DNA of 64,000 nt, taken from positions 186,001-250,000 of the forward strand of contig NZ_KK211159.1 of assembly GCF_000620645.1 (NCBI RefSeq), given 5' to 3'. Of this stretch, positions 20,126 through 28,344 are shown piece after piece (position 1 is the first letter of the stretch; each line of letters opens with the position of its first letter). This stretch comes from Nocardioides sp. URHA0032 (lineage in GTDB: Bacteria > Actinomycetota > Actinomycetes > Propionibacteriales > Nocardioidaceae). A model generated the notes under the pieces. The model saw only the letters and a list, made by a program, of their open reading frames with translations. It was not told the DNA's origin and made no database searches. The translations under genes and the position numbers were made by a program.

Positions 20126-20464
20126 TCACGCCGCCGAGAGGACCCAGGCGGGGGCGAACGGCTTCACGGTGAACGAGGCGCCCTCCGCGAGGAGGATCCG
20201 CACCAACTGCACCCGGTCGGTGTCCAGCACGTCGTGCTCGACCTTGGCGACGACGCCGTGCTTCCACTCCCCGTGCTCGAGGACGTAGGCCCAGACGAAG
20301 ACCAGGTCACCGGGGACCAGGTCGGCCGCCGTGCAGCGCCCGCCCTCGCCGGCGCGCTCGGCGACCCGGCGCCAGTGCCGCACCCGCACGACGCACCAGA
20401 CGGCCATCCCCGCGACCAGCACACAGCCCGCCGCGAGAACGACCGTGCCGAGATCCACGGTCAT
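20126..20464 (-). CDS. Small membrane protein of unknown function
   Basis: The 112-residue protein has one N-terminal membrane helix (residues 6-26), then a soluble beta-rich region with ADLVPGDLVFVWAYVLEHGEW and AEGASFTVKPF. I recognise no family. ATG follows GGGTGAGGG. It lies 13 nt before the EIIA gene on the same strand and may be co-transcribed. Confidence 0.65.
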   Translation of the reverse strand: MTVDLGTVVLAAGCVLVAGMAVWCVVRVRHWRRVAERAGEGGRCTAADLVPGDLVFVWAYVLEHGEWKHGVVAKVEHDVLDTDRVQLVRILLAEGASFTVKPFAPAWVLSAA

Positions 20465-20535
20465 CCCTCACCCCCGGCGGTCACCCCTGCCGCCTCACGG
20501 GTCACGGTACGTCCGCGCGGACCGCAGCGGAAGGG

Positions 20536-20922
20536 TCAGGCGAGGTCGAGCTCGAACCAGACGGTCTTCCCGCCCGTGGTCGGCCGCGCGCCCCACCGGG
20601 AGGCGAAGGCGGCCACCATCAGCAGGCCGCGTCCGCGCTCCGCCTCCAGGTCGATGGCCCGTGGGCCGGGAAGGGTGGCGTCACCGTCGGCGACGTCGAC
20701 CCGCACGCAGCGGTCGTCGACGAACGCGTCGAGGACCGCCCGCCCACCGGCGTGCTCGTGGGCGTTGGTCACCAGCTCCGACGTCAGCAGCGCGGCGACG
20801 TCAGCGGTGCCGGCACCGGTCTCGGCGTCCACGCAGAGGCCGTGGACCGCGGCGCGTGCCGAGCGGGCCGATCGGCTCTGGGCGGAGACCACGAGGTGGG
20901 TCGTCAGCGGCGAGTGGCGCAC
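20536..20922 (-). CDS. RsbW-like anti-sigma/HATPase serine kinase
   Basis: This 128-residue GHKL ATPase has the N-box SELVTNAHEHA and the G2-type motif ERGRGLLMVAAFASRWG. Proteins of this kind bind a sigma factor or another target and phosphorylate an STAS partner. The STAS gene starts 80 nt away on the opposite strand and is followed by a SpoIIE-type phosphatase, so kinase, switch and phosphatase sit together. The GTG start follows GGAGGG. No sigma-factor gene is visible nearby. Confidence 0.85.
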   Translation of the reverse strand: MRHSPLTTHLVVSAQSRSARSARAAVHGLCVDAETGAGTADVAALLTSELVTNAHEHAGGRAVLDAFVDDRCVRVDVADGDATLPGPRAIDLEAERGRGLLMVAAFASRWGARPTTGGKTVWFELDLA

Positions 20923-20989
20923 GGGCCCTCCTTCGTCCCCCTGTCTCTACCCGCACTGTCGGGTGAGGAAACGGACGGCGGCCTCCCCT

Positions 20990-20995
20990 TACGAT
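20990..20995 (+). promoter_or_regulatory. TACGAT -10 box for a leaderless STAS-phytochrome mRNA
   Basis: TACGAT ends 6 nt before the GTG at 21002. This promoter would drive the STAS-phytochrome unit. Confidence 0.55.
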
Positions 20996-21001
20996 GTCGT
21001 G

Positions 21002-21313
21002 GTGGATGACACCCCCTACGCGGCGGCGTACGACGCCTCGGCTGCGTTGCTGACCGTCTCGGGCTCCGTGGACGAGCTCTCCGGCCCGACCTTCCGCTCC
21101 GACCTGGAGAAGCACAGCGACGGCTTCAGCCGCGACCTCGTCGTCGACCTGTCGGCGGTGGACTTCTTCCCCAGCCTGGCCATCGGCGTCCTCGCGGTCG
21201 CGGCGAAGAACGCCCGCAACGCGGGCCACCTCCTCGACGTGGTCGCGGCGCCCGGCTCGATCGTCGCCCGGGTGCTGACGATCTCGAACCTCCCGTTCCG
21301 GGAGCAGCCCTGA
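21002..21313 (+). CDS. STAS-domain anti-anti-sigma factor
   Basis: The 103-residue protein is one STAS domain, with LLTVSGSVDELSGPTF, DLVVDLSAVDFFPSLAIGVL and a C-terminal helix. In RsbV-like proteins the phosphorylated serine is in a DSSG-like loop; here the loop is DFFPS, with a single candidate serine. It ends 10 nt before the phytochrome-phosphatase gene. That enzyme would dephosphorylate it and let it release the target of the HATPase kinase. Tandem GTG codons leave the start uncertain by one residue. Confidence 0.88.
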   Translation: MDDTPYAAAYDASAALLTVSGSVDELSGPTFRSDLEKHSDGFSRDLVVDLSAVDFFPSLAIGVLAVAAKNARNAGHLLDVVAAPGSIVARVLTISNLPFREQP

Positions 21314-21323
21314 CGGCCGTCGG

Positions 21324-23552
21324 GTGAGCGAGCCCACCGGCTCCCCGCACACCCCGTCATACGGCGAGGTCGACCTCTCCACCTGCGACCGCGAGCCGAT
21401 CCACATCCCCGGCGCGATCCAGCCGCACGGCGTCCTGCTGGCCCTCGACGGCGACCACCAGGTCCGGATGGCGTCCGCGAACTCGGCGACGCTGCTCGGC
21501 GTCGGGCCCGACGACGCGCTCGGCCACCCGCTCGCCGACGTGGTCGGCGAGGCCGCGGCCGGGGCGATCATCGAGCGGGAGGCCGCCGGACTGCCCAAGA
21601 CGCCGCTGGTGCTCCACCTCGACGAGGGGACCGAGGTCGACGTGCACGTGCACCGCTCCGGCGCCCGCTTGGTCATCGAGCTGGAGCCGCTCGCCGCGCC
21701 CGACCGCGCGGCGCTGTCGTACCACACCGCCCGCGGGGCGATGTCGCGGATGGCCGGGGCGGCGTCGGTCCACGAGCTCGCCGGACACCTGGCCCACGAG
21801 GTCCGCGAGATCACCGCCTTCGACCGGGTGATGGTCTACCGGTTCGACCCCGAGTGGAACGGCGAGGTCATCGCCGAGGAGCGGCGGGCCGACCTGAACC
21901 CGTTCCTCGGGCTGCACTACCCGTCGACCGACATCCCCGCCCAGGCGCGCCGCCTCTACACGGTGAACTGGACCCGCCTGATCGCGGACACCGGCTACGA
22001 GCCGGTGCCGCTGCACCCGGTCTTCGACCCCGGCACGGGTGCGCCCCTCGACCTGTCATTCGCCACGCTGCGGAGCGTGTCCCCGATCCACCTCGAGTAC
22101 CTCTCCAACATGGGCGTCACCGCGTCGATGTCGGTCTCGATCGTGGTGGAGGACCGGCTCTGGGGCCTGGTCGCGTGCCACCACTACTCCGGCCCGCACC
22201 GGCCCAGCCACGACGCCCGGGCCGCCGCCGAGTTCCTCGGCCAGGTCGCGTCCCAGGTCGTCGTCGACCGGGAGCGCGCCGACGCGCGCGAGGCCGCCCT
22301 CGAGACCCAGTCGATGATGGCCGGGATCACCGCCCGCATCACGGCCGGAGCCCGGTCGCCGCTGGAGAGCCTCATCGAGGACCCCGAGCTGCTCTCCCTC
22401 ATGGACGCCGAGGGCGCGGCGCTCTGCTACGACGGCGTGCTGACGGTCCGCGGCACGGTCGCCGACGAGACGACGCTGCGGCGGGTGGCGGCCGCGCTCG
22501 AGTCGCCGCTCAGCTACGCGACCCAGACCGACAACGTCGCCGCGCTGCTCCCCGACCTCGCCGGCGTGCCGGAGGTCGCCGGTGTGATGCGGGTCGGCTC
22601 CGCGGAGGACCGCTGGCTGCTCTGGCTGCGGCCGCAGCAGGAGCGGGTGGTGGACTGGGGCGGCGACCCCACCAACAAGCTGATCGCGGCCTCGGAGGGT
22701 CCCGAGGTGCGGCTGAGCCCGCGCAAGTCCTTCGAGAAGTGGCGGCAGGTGGTGAGCGGACGCAGCCTGCCGTGGACCCCGTGGCAGGTGGACGCAGCCG
22801 ACGCCCTCGGCAAGCACATGCAGGGCCTGCTGCTGATGCGCTCGCGCGAGCAGATCGCGATGGCCGAGTCGGTCCAGCGCAGCGTCGTGCTCGACCGGGC
22901 GCCGGCGTTCCCGGGCCTCGAGGTCGCGGCCCGCTACCTGCCCGCGACGACCTACCAGCTGGGCGGCGACTGGTGGGACGCCTTCGAGCTCCCCGACGGC
23001 CGGATCGCGCTCGCGGTCGGTGACGTCGCGGGTCACGGCGTCTCGGCGGCGTCGGCGATGACCCAGATCCGCACGGCGCTGCGGGCCTACGTGTTCGAGG
23101 GCCACGACCCGGCCGCGTGCCTGGACCGTCTCGACCGGCTGATGGACGGCCTGCTCGACCAACGTGTCGCGACGGCCGCCGTCGCGGTCCTCGACCCCGC
23201 CACCGGCCGGATGCGGATCGCCGGCGCCGGGCACCCCCAGCCGCTGCTGGTCCGCGACGGTGACGCGGTCGAGGTGGGTGTCGTCTCGCGCCCGCTCCTC
23301 GGGGTCGGCTGGGGCACCTCGACCTCGACCGACCTCGTCCTCGAGCCGGGGACGACGCTGCTCGTCTACACCGACGGACTCGTGGAGGAGCGCGGCGTCG
23401 ACATGGCCGAGCGGATGGACCACCTCCGCCGGCTCGCGGCCGACACCCATCCCGGCGTGGACATCGACCAGTGGATCGACGGCCTGCTCGCCGTCCAGGG
23501 CGACCGGCCGGACGACGACACCACCCTGCTCGCCGTCCGGGTCACACCGTGA
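21324..23552 (+). CDS. Bacteriophytochrome with SpoIIE-type PP2C phosphatase output
   Basis: The 742-residue protein is a red/far-red photoreceptor fused to a phosphatase. An N-terminal PAS region carries Cys21 in STCDREPIHIPGAIQPHG, the biliverdin attachment site of bacteriophytochromes. The GAF domain has LHYPSTDIP (198-205), a variant of the usual PASDIP, and CHHYSGPH. A PHY domain follows, with LWLRPQQE as its tongue-like motif. From about residue 535 the output is a SpoIIE/RsbU PP2C domain with LGGDWWD (546-552), GDVAGHG (566-572) and a C-terminal DDDTTLL metal motif. There is no histidine kinase. No haem oxygenase gene is in the window, so biliverdin must come from elsewhere. Confidence 0.92.
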   Translation: MSEPTGSPHTPSYGEVDLSTCDREPIHIPGAIQPHGVLLALDGDHQVRMASANSATLLGVGPDDALGHPLADVVGEAAAGAIIEREAAGLPKTPLVLHLDEGTEVDVHVHRSGARLVIELEPLAAPDRAALSYHTARGAMSRMAGAASVHELAGHLAHEVREITAFDRVMVYRFDPEWNGEVIAEERRADLNPFLGLHYPSTDIPAQARRLYTVNWTRLIADTGYEPVPLHPVFDPGTGAPLDLSFATLRSVSPIHLEYLSNMGVTASMSVSIVVEDRLWGLVACHHYSGPHRPSHDARAAAEFLGQVASQVVVDRERADAREAALETQSMMAGITARITAGARSPLESLIEDPELLSLMDAEGAALCYDGVLTVRGTVADETTLRRVAAALESPLSYATQTDNVAALLPDLAGVPEVAGVMRVGSAEDRWLLWLRPQQERVVDWGGDPTNKLIAASEGPEVRLSPRKSFEKWRQVVSGRSLPWTPWQVDAADALGKHMQGLLLMRSREQIAMAESVQRSVVLDRAPAFPGLEVAARYLPATTYQLGGDWWDAFELPDGRIALAVGDVAGHGVSAASAMTQIRTALRAYVFEGHDPAACLDRLDRLMDGLLDQRVATAAVAVLDPATGRMRIAGAGHPQPLLVRDGDAVEVGVVSRPLLGVGWGTSTSTDLVLEPGTTLLVYTDGLVEERGVDMAERMDHLRRLAADTHPGVDIDQWIDGLLAVQGDRPDDDTTLLAVRVTP

Positions 23553-23562
23553 GGTCCCGACC

Positions 23563-24795
23563 GTGAAGAACTGGGCGGGCAGCCACGAGTACGCCGCCGC
23601 GCGGATCCATCGCCCGACGTCGGTCGAGCAGCTCCAGGAGCTCGTGGCGGGGTCGCGCCGGGTCCGGGCCCTCGGAACCCGGCACTCGTTCACCGACCTC
23701 GCCGACACGACCGGCGACCTGGTCTCCACCCTCGACCTGCCGCCGACGGTCGACGTCGGTGACACGACCGTCCGCGTCGCCGCCGGGGTCCGGTACGGCG
23801 ACCTCGCGCTCCGCCTCCACGAGCACAGGCTCGCGCTCGCGACGATGGCCTCGCTCCCGCACATCTCGGTCGGCGGCGCGGTCGCGACCGGCACGCACGG
23901 GTCCGGCGACCGCACCGGGTCGCTGGCCGCCGCCGTCGCCGCCCTCGATCACGTCGGCGCCGACGGTGAGCTGCACCGGGTCGCCAGGGGCGAGGAGGAC
24001 TTCGCCGGGCACGTGGTCGCGCTCGGCGCCCTCGGGGTCACGACCCACGTCACCCTCGACGTCGAGCCGGCGTACGACGTCCGCCAGGACCTGTTCACCG
24101 ACCTCGACTGGGACGCGGTCGACCTCGACGAGCTCACCGGGGCGGCGTACAGCGTCAGCCTGTTCACCGGCTGGACCAACGGCCGGATCGACCAGGCCTG
24201 GCTGAAGAGCCGCGGCACCGAGGCACCCGTCCTGGCCGCCGAGCCCGCCGCGACGACCCTGCACATGCTCGCGGGCGCCGATGTCGCGGCCGTCACCGAG
24301 CAGGGCGGCCGCCCCGGCCCGTGGCACGAGCGCCTCCCGCACTTCCGCCTGGAGTTCACGCCGAGCCGCGGCGAGGAGCTCCAGAGCGAGTACCTCCTGC
24401 CCCGGCGCCGCGCCGCCGAGGCGGTCGACGCATTGCGCCGGCTCGCGCCCGGCTTCGCGCACCTGCTCCAGGTCTCCGAGGTGCGCACCATCGCCGCCGA
24501 CGACCTCTGGCTGTCCGGGGCGTACGCCGGCGACGCGGTCGGGCTCCACTTCACGTGGGTGCGCGACCGGCCCGCGGTGTACGCCGCGCTGCCGGCGATC
24601 GAGGCCGCGCTGCTGCCGCTCGGGGCACGTCCGCACTGGGGCAAGTGCTTCGTGGCGACCGCGGACCAGCTCGCGCCGGCGTACCCGCGCCTCGGGGACT
24701 TCCGGGACCTGGCCGGACGCCTGGACCCGGAGCGGAAGCTGCGCAACGAGTTCCTGGCGCGGCACGTCGGCCTGGAGTGGACGAACGAGCCGTGA
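23563..24795 (+). CDS. aldO: Alditol (xylitol/sorbitol) oxidase, FAD-dependent
   Basis: The 410-residue protein matches Streptomyces AldO in length and motifs throughout. It has the N-terminal WAG..Y start, MASLPHISVGGAVATGTHGSG (His for covalent FAD), PGPWHERLPHFRLEFTPS, and the C-terminal GARPHWGK and DPERKL...NEF. AldO oxidises sugar alcohols with oxygen to the aldose and hydrogen peroxide. The GTG start at 23563 has GAGG upstream and lies 10 nt after the phytochrome gene, so the two may be co-transcribed. A light-regulated role would be inference. Confidence 0.93.
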   Translation: MKNWAGSHEYAAARIHRPTSVEQLQELVAGSRRVRALGTRHSFTDLADTTGDLVSTLDLPPTVDVGDTTVRVAAGVRYGDLALRLHEHRLALATMASLPHISVGGAVATGTHGSGDRTGSLAAAVAALDHVGADGELHRVARGEEDFAGHVVALGALGVTTHVTLDVEPAYDVRQDLFTDLDWDAVDLDELTGAAYSVSLFTGWTNGRIDQAWLKSRGTEAPVLAAEPAATTLHMLAGADVAAVTEQGGRPGPWHERLPHFRLEFTPSRGEELQSEYLLPRRRAAEAVDALRRLAPGFAHLLQVSEVRTIAADDLWLSGAYAGDAVGLHFTWVRDRPAVYAALPAIEAALLPLGARPHWGKCFVATADQLAPAYPRLGDFRDLAGRLDPERKLRNEFLARHVGLEWTNEP

Positions 24796-24924
24796 GCGAC
24801 GGCACGGTCCAGGTCCCCGCCGTGCGGTCCGACGCGCACGCCTCACGGTCGCCGAGATCGCTCCTGAGCCGGCCGCCTTCCCGGGCGCGGGCCCGGCGCT
24901 GTTCGAGCGCCGGCTCGCCGGTCT

Positions 24925-26403
24925 TCACCCAGACCGCCGGCCCGGTCCACCTCGGCGACCGGACCCAGTGCCGGTGCCTGGGAGGCGTGGCTCGGTTCGC
25001 GGCGCCAGCCACGCCAGCTCGGCGCGGGTGAGCCCACCACCGGTGGGAGGGGGCACGTAGTCGCTGCCGGCTGTCGGACTCCAGCGGACACTGTGGGACC
25101 GCTTCGTCCAGAGCCACCCGAAGTCGGCCCGGTAGGCCGGCAGGTCTCCGATGCTGCCCTCGATGACGGCGATCAGCTCGTCGCCGCGCAGTCCGCCCGG
25201 GGTCCAGTTGCTCGAGCCGGTCACGACGGTCCTAGCGGAGCGGTCGCCGTCGTAGTGGCCGGAGATGAACAGGTTCTTCTGGTGCGCGTAGAGGTCGAGC
25301 TCGCCGTCGTCGTTCGTGTCGTATCCGGTCGACCGGATCGGGACACGGCCGCGGCTCGTCGGACGGGCGAGCTCCCGTCGTACCCCTGCCCCGGCCATCC
25401 CGTACAGCAGGCGGACGTCACAGCCGTCGCCGTACAGGTCGCGCAGTCGGCGGGCCAGGTACACGCCCCGGTCTCCGACCCACGCGTGCATGACCACCCG
25501 GATCAGGGTCCGGCCGTTCGTGCCGGTGTTGCCGCCGGCTCCTCGGCATGCGACCTTGCGGAGCACCTTCATGATCGGGTCGTCCTCGCGGTCGGCGCCG
25601 GGCAACGGCGTCGCGTGGATCTGGATCGGGCCGATGTCCTGCACCCAGTACAGCGGCCGGTCGACCCGGTCCCGCTTCAGCCGTTCGAACAGCGCATGCA
25701 CCGCGCCGAACAGGTCCTTGTCGTCGTTGATGGTCCACAGGTCGTTGTACTGGTTCTTGTGCCCGTTCAGCTTCATGTTGATCGAACCGATCATCACGAC
25801 CGACCGCGCGGCGCCGGTGTGGGAGAACAGGTAGAACTTGTCGTGGAGGCTCTCGCCCGGCGACCGACAGCCGTTCTTGCACTGGTAGATCCAGCTCTTC
25901 CTGGTCCGGTCCGTCCCGAGCTTCTTGCGCAGATAGAGCTGAGCGCGGGTCACCTCGTGGTCATTGACGAGAACCTGCACGCTCACGCCTCGTTGCTTGG
26001 CCCTCGCGAGCGCTGTCGCGACCGGCAGGCGGTCGAACGAGAAGATCGAGAACCGGATCAGCGAGCCCCTGTAGGCGTGCCGAACGGCTCCGAGTACCTG
26101 CTGCTCGAGCCGGAACATGTTCCCGGGCCGGCCTCGGGGAACGTTGAACCTGGCGCCCTCCGTCGGCGTGTAGCGGACGCCGCGTGCTGTGGAGGCGGTC
26201 CTGGCCACCGCGCCCGCGACACCGGCCTGCATCCGTGCGGATGTCGGCACAGGTGCCGAGGCGACGGTCGCTGCCTCGTTCGCGAGCACCGCCAGGACCG
26301 TCGCCAGCGTCGCGACCACCAGACGTGCCGCCACGGCGTGGGCCCCACCCCGTTCGGCTCTGTCATCCCGGCGGCCTCGAGGCCGGTTGTCTGACGGGCA
26401 CAT
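24925..26403 (-). CDS. Secreted phospholipase D-like protein
   Basis: This protein of about 492 residues has an N-terminal hydrophobic signal (around residues 25-50) and two PLD catalytic motifs: HDKFYLFSH...GSINM and HQKNLFISG...GSSNW. The second half contains a CG-rich loop. Similar actinobacterial exported PLD-like proteins are common; the substrate may be a phospholipid or other phosphodiester. The ATG at 26403 comes 2 nt after the methyltransferase stop, so the genes are probably co-transcribed. A GTG nearer the signal sequence is an alternative start. Confidence 0.85.
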   Translation of the reverse strand: MCPSDNRPRGRRDDRAERGGAHAVAARLVVATLATVLAVLANEAATVASAPVPTSARMQAGVAGAVARTASTARGVRYTPTEGARFNVPRGRPGNMFRLEQQVLGAVRHAYRGSLIRFSIFSFDRLPVATALARAKQRGVSVQVLVNDHEVTRAQLYLRKKLGTDRTRKSWIYQCKNGCRSPGESLHDKFYLFSHTGAARSVVMIGSINMKLNGHKNQYNDLWTINDDKDLFGAVHALFERLKRDRVDRPLYWVQDIGPIQIHATPLPGADREDDPIMKVLRKVACRGAGGNTGTNGRTLIRVVMHAWVGDRGVYLARRLRDLYGDGCDVRLLYGMAGAGVRRELARPTSRGRVPIRSTGYDTNDDGELDLYAHQKNLFISGHYDGDRSARTVVTGSSNWTPGGLRGDELIAVIEGSIGDLPAYRADFGWLWTKRSHSVRWSPTAGSDYVPPPTGGGLTRAELAWLAPRTEPRLPGTGTGSGRRGGPGRRSG

Positions 26404-26405
26404 CG

Positions 26406-27347
26406 TCAACGCCTGCTGTGGACCCGCCGCAGCTGATAGCCCGTCGTGCTGGCCAGCACGGAGTTGAGCCGCTCGCGCCACCCGCGGGCGGGCCGTGAAG
26501 GCGGTGCTGTCTGCGCGGCGGGCCCTTTCTGCGCGGGGGGCCCTGTCTGCGCGGGGGGCCCTGTCTGCGCGGGGGGCCCTGTGGTGGTCCGTTGACCCTG
26601 GAAGCGGCACCTCACGCTCACGCGGCCGCCGTGCGCGTAGATGGCGAGACCAGGAAGGGGCGGTCGGCCCGCCAGCCTGCCCTGCCAGTCGTAGTTGGAC
26701 TCGACATCGAAACCGTACGACTGCAGCAGCAGCTCGAGCGAGGGCAGCGAGGGCCGCAACACCAGCACCCGCCCGACCGAATAGGGATCGGCAGCGGCAC
26801 TGCGGAGGTCCTCGACGTTCTTCTCGCGGATCAGCTTGAGGGTCGGCTGGGTCTGGTGCGTGACCATCGTGTCCACGATCAGGTGCCGCGGCGCCACGTG
26901 GTGGAGGCGGTACATCAGCTCCGTGTGCCGGTACGTGTGGTAGAGGAACCCGAGGCACAGCACGACGTCGACGTCGAACTTCTCCCGGGCCAGCACCTCG
27001 AAGAGATCGCCGCACACGAAGCGATAGGTCTCCGGGGGCTGGCCGTAGAAGGCAAATGCCTCCTGAGCGTTGTCGATGAGGCTCTTCCTGGCCTCCACTC
27101 CGGTCACGTGCGCTGCTCCGGTCTTGAGCGCGGCGAACGAGTAGCGTCCGTCGTGGCTGGCCAGGTCGAGCACTCGGGCTCCGTCGAAGATGTCCCGGTT
27201 GCTCGCGAACAGCGCTTCGTAGCGCTCGTTCATCCGGTTCCGCTGCTCGAGCTCGCTGCGCCGGTCCGGCCGTCTGTTCGACCCGTCCTGCGTGAACTCG
27301 CTGAGCGCGCTGAGCTCGGCGAATCGTGGGTAGTCGTCGCCGAACAT
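26406..27347 (-). CDS. Class I SAM-dependent methyltransferase with repetitive C-terminal tail
   Basis: The 313-residue protein has a Rossmann methyltransferase core: VLDLASHDGRYSFAALKTGAAHV is the SAM loop (around residues 60-80), followed by VEARKS, CGDLFEV and VLCLGFLYHT. It resembles DUF1698/CmoB-like enzymes used on lipids or glycans. The tail holds a GPPAQT repeat from four copies of an 18-bp unit, then an Arg-rich end. ATG at 27347 follows GGGGGT. The methyl acceptor is unknown. Confidence 0.85.
   Translation of the reverse strand: MFGDDYPRFAELSALSEFTQDGSNRRPDRRSELEQRNRMNERYEALFASNRDIFDGARVLDLASHDGRYSFAALKTGAAHVTGVEARKSLIDNAQEAFAFYGQPPETYRFVCGDLFEVLAREKFDVDVVLCLGFLYHTYRHTELMYRLHHVAPRHLIVDTMVTHQTQPTLKLIREKNVEDLRSAAADPYSVGRVLVLRPSLPSLELLLQSYGFDVESNYDWQGRLAGRPPLPGLAIYAHGGRVSVRCRFQGQRTTTGPPAQTGPPAQTGPPAQKGPAAQTAPPSRPARGWRERLNSVLASTTGYQLRRVHSRR
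26511..26582 (-). repeat. Four tandem 18-bp repeats coding GPPAQT
   Basis: Units starting CTGCGCGG at 26511, 26529, 26547 and 26565 repeat every 18 bp. The first differs slightly; the last three are nearly identical. They lie in frame in the methyltransferase tail and could expand or contract without a frameshift. Confidence 0.9.
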
Positions 27348-27423
27348 CTGACCCCCAGTAGGCTCAGGGATGTTCGCCTCATGAAAACCCACGGATGGTT
27401 GGGACACAAGGGTCCGGAACAGA

Positions 27424-27639
27424 AGAGGCGACTCCCGCCCGTCGGGCGGAGCGAAGATCGGGAGCCTCTGGACGAGACATTCCACGACCGGACGCCGCCG
27501 GTGGGGAGCTACCCCGGCCAACGGCTACGGGGTGCACGACATGATCGGGAACGTCCGGCAGTGGACCCGCACCCGGTAGTCGGCCGACCACGGCGTCGAC
27601 GACAGCACCTCTCACCTCGGCTTCCGCTGCGTGCGACGG
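27424..27639 (+). pseudogene. Decayed formylglycine-generating enzyme (FGE/SUMF1) C-terminus
   Basis: The plus strand reads TPPVGSYP in one frame (27492-27515), then shifts frame into ANGYGVHDMIGNVRQWT (27517-27567), a TAG stop at 27577, then TSHLGFRCVRR (27607-27639). These match, in order, the conserved FGE-sulfatase motifs PVGSFPPNAYGLYDMxGNVWEW and SSHLGFRCVR. A frameshift, an in-frame stop and the missing N-terminal half show it is not functional. FGE converts a cysteine of sulfatases to formylglycine. The fragment overlaps the 3' end of the channel gene in antisense. Confidence 0.8.
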
Positions 27640-28166
27640 GACTGGGCCGGCTCACCGGACCCGCGCGCCGTACGCCGGGCGTCCGCTCGTTCCTCGGCGT
27701 GCATGCGGACCCGGTTGGACAGTGTCGTGACGGCCGTCGCGATGACGGCGACGTTGAAGACCATGGCGATCAGCACCACCACCCGAGCGGTCTGGCCGAC
27801 GGCGTGGATGTCGCCGTACCCGATCGTGAGCAGCGTCGACATCGTGAAGTAGAGCGAGTCGACCCGGGTCTCGATGCCGGGTATCTGCCCCGGATAGCCG
27901 ACCTCGAGGCGGAAGAAGGCGAGCGCGAACGCGAGCACGGCGACGACCAGCGCGATCAGCAGGCCGTCGACCTGCCGGCTCGGGTCCTCCACGTGCAGGA
28001 CCACCTGCCAGATGACGGCGGCCGTCAGGAGGACCAGCGCGAGCAGGCTGATCAGCAGCCGCACGCCCACGGACTCGTCCTTCACGCCGACCGGGACGAC
28101 GAAGTACGCGACCAGCGCGAGGGCCGTCATCACGAGCAGGCGCAACGCCCGCCTCCAGACCGTCAC
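27612..28166 (-). CDS. Two-helix potassium channel
   Basis: The 184-residue protein has four hydrophobic segments. The last two frame a pore loop with the selectivity filter TIGYGD (about residue 113). A basic C-terminal tail of about 35 residues lacks an RCK domain. This is the ion-trans-2 (KcsA-like) channel family. Its last codons lie over the FGE relic, so the present C-terminus may have arisen by readthrough into that sequence. Confidence 0.9.
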   Translation of the reverse strand: MTVWRRALRLLVMTALALVAYFVVPVGVKDESVGVRLLISLLALVLLTAAVIWQVVLHVEDPSRQVDGLLIALVVAVLAFALAFFRLEVGYPGQIPGIETRVDSLYFTMSTLLTIGYGDIHAVGQTARVVVLIAMVFNVAVIATAVTTLSNRVRMHAEERADARRTARGSGEPAQSRRTQRKPR

Positions 28167-28344
28167 GCGCGCCTCCGTCTCGCGGTGTCACCCGCTGCGG
28201 GTGAGCGGCCGGGTGCACCGTCCGCCCACGCCGACTCCATCCTGCCGGAACGGACGGCGACGGGGGGCCAGGCACGCACGGACGTCCGGGCGCTCGGCGA
28301 CCGGCCCCGGGAGCTCGTCGGCCGGACCACGGTGCCGCACCTGG

